DNA from: Pseudomonadota bacterium
GTDB lineage: Bacteria > Pseudomonadota > Gammaproteobacteria > UBA5335
Length of the DNA stretch: 64,000 nucleotides
Assembly (NCBI GenBank): GCA_002862435.1
Contig: PKDC01000057.1
Coordinates: 95,547 to 159,546, forward strand
Reading direction: 5' to 3'
Both the position numbers and the translations under genes were made by a program. The notes beneath the pieces are model-generated. The model made no database searches. It was not told where the DNA came from and saw nothing but the letters and a program-made list of their open reading frames with translations. Of the stretch, positions 60,711 to 64,000 are shown piece after piece (the stretch's first letter is position 1; every line of letters begins with the position of its first letter).

Positions 60711-62159
60711 GTGGCCCAGACCCAGGAAGTGACCGTTCCCGACATCGGGGATTTCGACAGCGTGGATGTGGTGGAGGTGCTGGTCAAACCCGGCGACACC
60801 GTCACTGCCGAACAACCGCTGATCACGCTGGAAAGCGAAAAGGCCGCCCTCGATGTGCCCGCACCCTTTGCGGGAAAGGTCGTGCAAGTCCTGGTAAAAG
60901 TCGGCGACAAGGTCGCCCAGGGCACCGCCATCGTGACCCTTGAAACGGACGCCGCGGACGGCGCTGGCCCTGATCAAGCAGAGACTGTCACCAAGCCGGA
61001 GGCCGAACCATCCAGCGAAGGCGGCCATGCCGAGAAGTCAGCGGGTTCCGCCTCTGCAGATACAGCGGAAAAAGCGGAGACTGCGCAACCCGCCCCGCCC
61101 AAGCCTGCTGAGCCGGGCGGCGGCGAGTCCGAACAAGCCATACCCGCAATCGATCAGGCCTCAACACTGAACGACACGGCGGATTCATCGCGCCCCAATA
61201 CGGCAGAATCCGGGCGTGCGCCGGCGCCCAGCACGGGCCACCCTGAACCGGATCGGTCCCAGGCTTTCCTGCCCCATGCCAGCCCCTCGATCCGTAAATT
61301 TGCCCGCGAACTGGGCGTGGACCTGACGCGCGTTACGGGCAGCGGTCCCAAGCTGCGCATCCTGCGCGAGGACGTCGCCGCCTTCGTCCGCCAGCAGCTC
61401 GTCGAGGCGGACAAGGGCAGCGGCATTCCCCCCATCCCGGCGGTGGATTTTTCCAAATTCGGCCCCATCGAGCGCCAGCCGCTCTCGCGCGTGAAGCGCC
61501 GCTCCGGCCCCAACCTGCACCGCAGCTGGCTCAACATCCCCCACGTTACCCAGTTCGACGAGGCCGACATCACCGAGCTGGAATCCTTCCGCAAGGACAA
61601 CCTGGCCCGCGCCGAAAAACGTGGCGTCAAGCTCACCCTGATCGCCTTCCTGCTCGACGCCTGCGCCCATGCATTGCGGGAATTCCCCCAGGTCAACGCC
61701 TCCCTGGATCCGGATGGCGAGCACCTGATCCTGAAGCGCTACATCCACATCGGTGTGGCGGTGGAAACCCCGGACGGCCTGATGGTGCCGGTGGTGCGCG
61801 ATGTGGACAAAAAGGGCGTGTTCGATCTGGCGGGCGAGGTGGCCGAGCTGGCCGAGCAGACCCGCACCCGCAAGCTCAAGCCCGATCGCCTGCAGGGCGC
61901 GAGCTTTTCCATCTCCAGCCTGGGCGGCATCGGCGGGACCGCCTTCACGCCCATCATCAACGCGCCGGAGGTGGCCATCCTTGGTGTCTCCCGCGCGCGC
62001 ATGCAGCCGGTCTACCAAGAGGACGGCAGCTTCGCGCCACGGCTGATGCTGCCGCTGTCGTTCTCCTACGACCACCGCGTCATCGACGGGGCGGAAGCCG
62101 CCCGTTTCACGCGCTTCTTGAGCGAGATGCTCTCGGACATTCGTCGCCTGCTGCTCTGA
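60711..62159 (+). CDS. aceF: Pyruvate dehydrogenase E2, dihydrolipoyl acetyltransferase
   Basis: A 482-residue E2 with one lipoyl domain (1 to about 76, lipoyl Lys in LESEKAALDVP). A flexible Ala/Pro/Glu-rich linker runs to about 185. The E1/E3-binding domain (ASPSIRKFARELGVDLTRV) spans about 187-225. The catalytic trimer domain runs to the end, with the active-site HRVIDGAEAARF. E. coli has three lipoyl domains; one is usual in many proteobacteria. The start is GTG with AAGGAG ahead, 28 bp after aceE. Its lipoyl coding sequence is nearly identical to that of lpd. Confidence 0.95.
   Translation: MAQTQEVTVPDIGDFDSVDVVEVLVKPGDTVTAEQPLITLESEKAALDVPAPFAGKVVQVLVKVGDKVAQGTAIVTLETDAADGAGPDQAETVTKPEAEPSSEGGHAEKSAGSASADTAEKAETAQPAPPKPAEPGGGESEQAIPAIDQASTLNDTADSSRPNTAESGRAPAPSTGHPEPDRSQAFLPHASPSIRKFARELGVDLTRVTGSGPKLRILREDVAAFVRQQLVEADKGSGIPPIPAVDFSKFGPIERQPLSRVKRRSGPNLHRSWLNIPHVTQFDEADITELESFRKDNLARAEKRGVKLTLIAFLLDACAHALREFPQVNASLDPDGEHLILKRYIHIGVAVETPDGLMVPVVRDVDKKGVFDLAGEVAELAEQTRTRKLKPDRLQGASFSISSLGGIGGTAFTPIINAPEVAILGVSRARMQPVYQEDGSFAPRLMLPLSFSYDHRVIDGAEAARFTRFLSEMLSDIRRLLL
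60738..60814 (+). repeat. 77-bp direct repeat, copy in aceF
   Basis: Bases 60738-60814 are identical to 62248-62324 in lpd, and the identity resumes for 23 more bases after a single A/G difference. Both copies encode the same part of a lipoyl domain. Such identity in freely synonymous positions points to recent duplication or gene conversion. Confidence 0.9.
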
Positions 62160-62220
62160 ATCCAGGCCCGCGCCGGTGCGGCGCAAACCGGAACACCCGA
62201 CCAGAAAATGGAGTCGCCCC

Positions 62221-64000
62221 ATGAGCGAGACCCGCGAGATCCAGGTACCCGACATCGGGGATTTCGACAGCGTGGATGTGGTGGAGGTGCTGGTCAAACC
62301 CGGCGACACCGTCACTGCCGAACAGCCGCTGATCACGCTGGAAAGCGAGAAAGCCGCCCTGGACGTGCCCGCACCCTTCGCGGGAACGGTTGACCAGGTC
62401 CTGGTGAAGGTAGGCGACAAGGTGGCGCAAGGCACGCCCATCGTGAGCCTCAAAACCGCCGAAGGCGATGACGCACCTGCGGACGCCCCCACGAAAGAAC
62501 CCCAGGCCGCTGCAGCGGACGCCGAAGCGCCCGTCAGCACAGCAAAGGCGCGGGAGCCCGCCGCCGAAAAACCGGCGGCGCCGGCACAGACCCAAACCGG
62601 CGCGCCCGCGCCGCAGCGCGCCACCCCATCCGGCGCTGCCGGCAAGTCGCTGCTGGTGATCGGCGGCGGCCCCGGCGGCTACACCGCCGCCTTCCGCGCC
62701 GCCGATCTCGGGATGAACGTCACCCTGATCGAACGCGACCCCATGCTGGGCGGCGTGTGCCTGAATGTCGGCTGCATCCCCTCCAAGGCCCTGCTGCACG
62801 CCGCGCAGGTCATCACCGAGTCCCGCGCCATGGCCGAGCATGGCATCCGCTTCGGCGACCCGGTCATTGACCTGGACGCCCTGCGCAACTGGAAGAACGG
62901 CGTAGTCGGACGTTTGACGGGTGGCCTCACCCAGCTCGCCAAGCAGCGCCGCGTGCAGGTGATCCAGGGCACGGCCCGCTTCGCCGGCCCCAACACCGTG
63001 GAAATCACGGGCGCCGAGGCGGATCGCCGCTTGGACTTCGAGCAGGCCATCATCGCCTGCGGTTCGCGCCCGGTTGTGCTGCCCTTCCTGCCGGACGATC
63101 CGCGCATCATGGATTCCACCGACGCCCTGGATTTGCCCGAGATCCCCGGCCGGCTGCTGATCATCGGCGGCGGCATCATCGGCCTGGAAATGGCCACGTT
63201 CTACAGCGCCCTGGGCAGCCGGGTGACGGTGGTGGAAATGGCGCCGCAACTGGTGGCGGGCGCCGATCCGGATCTGGTCCGCATCCTGCAGAAATCCATC
63301 ACCCGGCGGCTGGAAGCCATTTACCTCAACACCAAAGTCACCGACGTCACCGCCGAGGCCGCGGGCCTCGCTGTACGTTTCGAGGGCAAGGATGCGCCGG
63401 CCGAGGACCGGTTCGACCGCATCCTCGTCGCGGTGGGCCGCATTCCCAATGGCAAGACCTTGAATCTGGAAGCGGTGGGGCTCGAACTGGACGCGCGCGG
63501 CCTGATCGGCGTGGATGAGCGCATGCGCACCGCCAAGCCGCAGCTGTTCGCCATAGGCGACTGCGTGCCCGGCCCCATGCTGGCCCACAAGGCCACCCAT
63601 CAGGCCAAGGTCGCCGCCGAGGTCGCCGCCGGCGAGAAATCCGCCTTCCTCGCGCGCGTTATTCCTGCCGTCGCCTATTGCGACCCGGAGCTCGCCTGGT
63701 GCGGCCTCACCGAAACCGAGGCCAAGGCGCAGGGCCTGGACATCGGCAAGGGCGTCTTCCCCTGGGCCGCCAGCGGCCGGGCGCTGGGCATGGGACGCGA
63801 GGACGGCATGACCAAGCTGATCTTCGATGCCAAGAATGGGCGGCTGCTGGGCGGCGGCATTGTCGGGCCGCATGCAGGGGACCTCATCGCCGAGGTGGCG
63901 CTGGGGGTCGAGATGGGATCGGACGCCGAGGACATCGGCCTCACCATCCATGCCCACCCGACGCTGTCGGAAACCGTGGCCTTCGCCGCCGAATCCTACG
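62221..64000 (+). CDS. lpd: Dihydrolipoamide dehydrogenase (E3) with N-terminal lipoyl domain (cut by window end)
   Basis: 593 residues are visible and the frame is still open at the last base. Residues 1 to about 76 form a lipoyl domain, followed by an Ala/Pro/Glu-rich linker to about 140. The flavoprotein follows: FAD motif LLVIGGGPGGYTAA, redox disulfide GGVCLNVGCIPSKALL, NAD motif LLIIGGGIIGLEMA, LFAIGDC, and the catalytic IHAHPTLSETV near the end. Only some ten to twenty residues should be missing. It reoxidises the dihydrolipoyl groups of AceF. The ATG at 62221 follows TGGAG. E3 enzymes with a lipoyl arm are known in beta- and some gammaproteobacteria. Confidence 0.95.
   Translation, partial: MSETREIQVPDIGDFDSVDVVEVLVKPGDTVTAEQPLITLESEKAALDVPAPFAGTVDQVLVKVGDKVAQGTPIVSLKTAEGDDAPADAPTKEPQAAAADAEAPVSTAKAREPAAEKPAAPAQTQTGAPAPQRATPSGAAGKSLLVIGGGPGGYTAAFRAADLGMNVTLIERDPMLGGVCLNVGCIPSKALLHAAQVITESRAMAEHGIRFGDPVIDLDALRNWKNGVVGRLTGGLTQLAKQRRVQVIQGTARFAGPNTVEITGAEADRRLDFEQAIIACGSRPVVLPFLPDDPRIMDSTDALDLPEIPGRLLIIGGGIIGLEMATFYSALGSRVTVVEMAPQLVAGADPDLVRILQKSITRRLEAIYLNTKVTDVTAEAAGLAVRFEGKDAPAEDRFDRILVAVGRIPNGKTLNLEAVGLELDARGLIGVDERMRTAKPQLFAIGDCVPGPMLAHKATHQAKVAAEVAAGEKSAFLARVIPAVAYCDPELAWCGLTETEAKAQGLDIGKGVFPWAASGRALGMGREDGMTKLIFDAKNGRLLGGGIVGPHAGDLIAEVALGVEMGSDAEDIGLTIHAHPTLSETVAFAAESY
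62248..62324 (+). repeat. 77-bp direct repeat, copy in lpd
   Basis: Identical to 60738-60814 in aceF (offset 1510 bp). It covers the codons for PDIGDFDSVDVVEVLVKPG and beyond. The two domains diverge downstream at a normal rate, so the block looks like a conversion tract inside an older duplication. Confidence 0.9.

Overview
The window is GC-rich bacterial chromosome (high third-position GC, dense genes, many ATGA start/stop overlaps). Lipopolysaccharide (LPS) assembly genes, the prkA-yeaH-spoVR trio and an aceE-aceF-lpd cluster whose E3 carries a lipoyl domain point to a proteobacterium, most likely gamma or beta; I cannot name the genus.

Layout. 1-500: 3' end of an unknown, AT-richer gene. 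0.5-4.7 kb: two pirins, an FMN reductase and a DoxX protein, divergent from a LysR regulator; this looks like a quinone/electrophile stress cluster. 4.8-25.6 kb: a purine catabolism island. One leftward operon of eleven genes (uraH, xdhA, xdhB, xdhC, an ABC transporter of one ATPase and two permeases, puuD, guaD, puuE, a uraD-allC fusion, an M20 hydrolase) faces a rightward pair (BMP-type binding protein, adenine deaminase). A second leftward pair encodes 8-oxoguanine deaminase and an Fe(II)/2-oxoglutarate oxygenase. Together these take adenine, guanine, hypoxanthine, xanthine and 8-oxoguanine to urate and on to allantoate and ureidoglycolate. All three transcription units have a good -24/-12 (sigma-54) promoter match, which implies nitrogen control.

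25.8-32.5 kb: an accessory graveyard. It holds a HEPN-motif protein, the start of a broken type III DNA methyltransferase, a 5'-truncated Fic gene next to an IS21-like end, an intact CPA1 antiporter, two frameshifted PIN-toxin remnants, a possible restriction-subunit tail and a degenerate attC site. The attC follows an unrecognised 565-residue gene, so that gene may be an unusually large integron cassette.

32.5-36.2 kb: a type I phosphodiesterase and HrpB helicase. 36.3-42.7 kb: an LPS core/O-antigen operon (ligase, three glycosyltransferases, two WaaP-like kinases, the second with Glu in place of the catalytic Asp) whose last gene overlaps a convergent phosphoesterase. 42.8-49 kb: PhoD phosphatase, LpqC-type esterase, YkvA protein and two tandem membrane diguanylate cyclases. 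49.2-53.8 kb: prkA, yeaH, spoVR. 53.9-57.8 kb: small membrane protein, Nudix hydrolase, double-hotdog protein, CidA/LrgA-LrgB pair, alpha/beta hydrolase. 58-64 kb: aceE, aceF and the nearly complete lpd; the lipoyl domains of the last two share a 77-bp identical stretch. I saw no tRNA, rRNA or CRISPR array.
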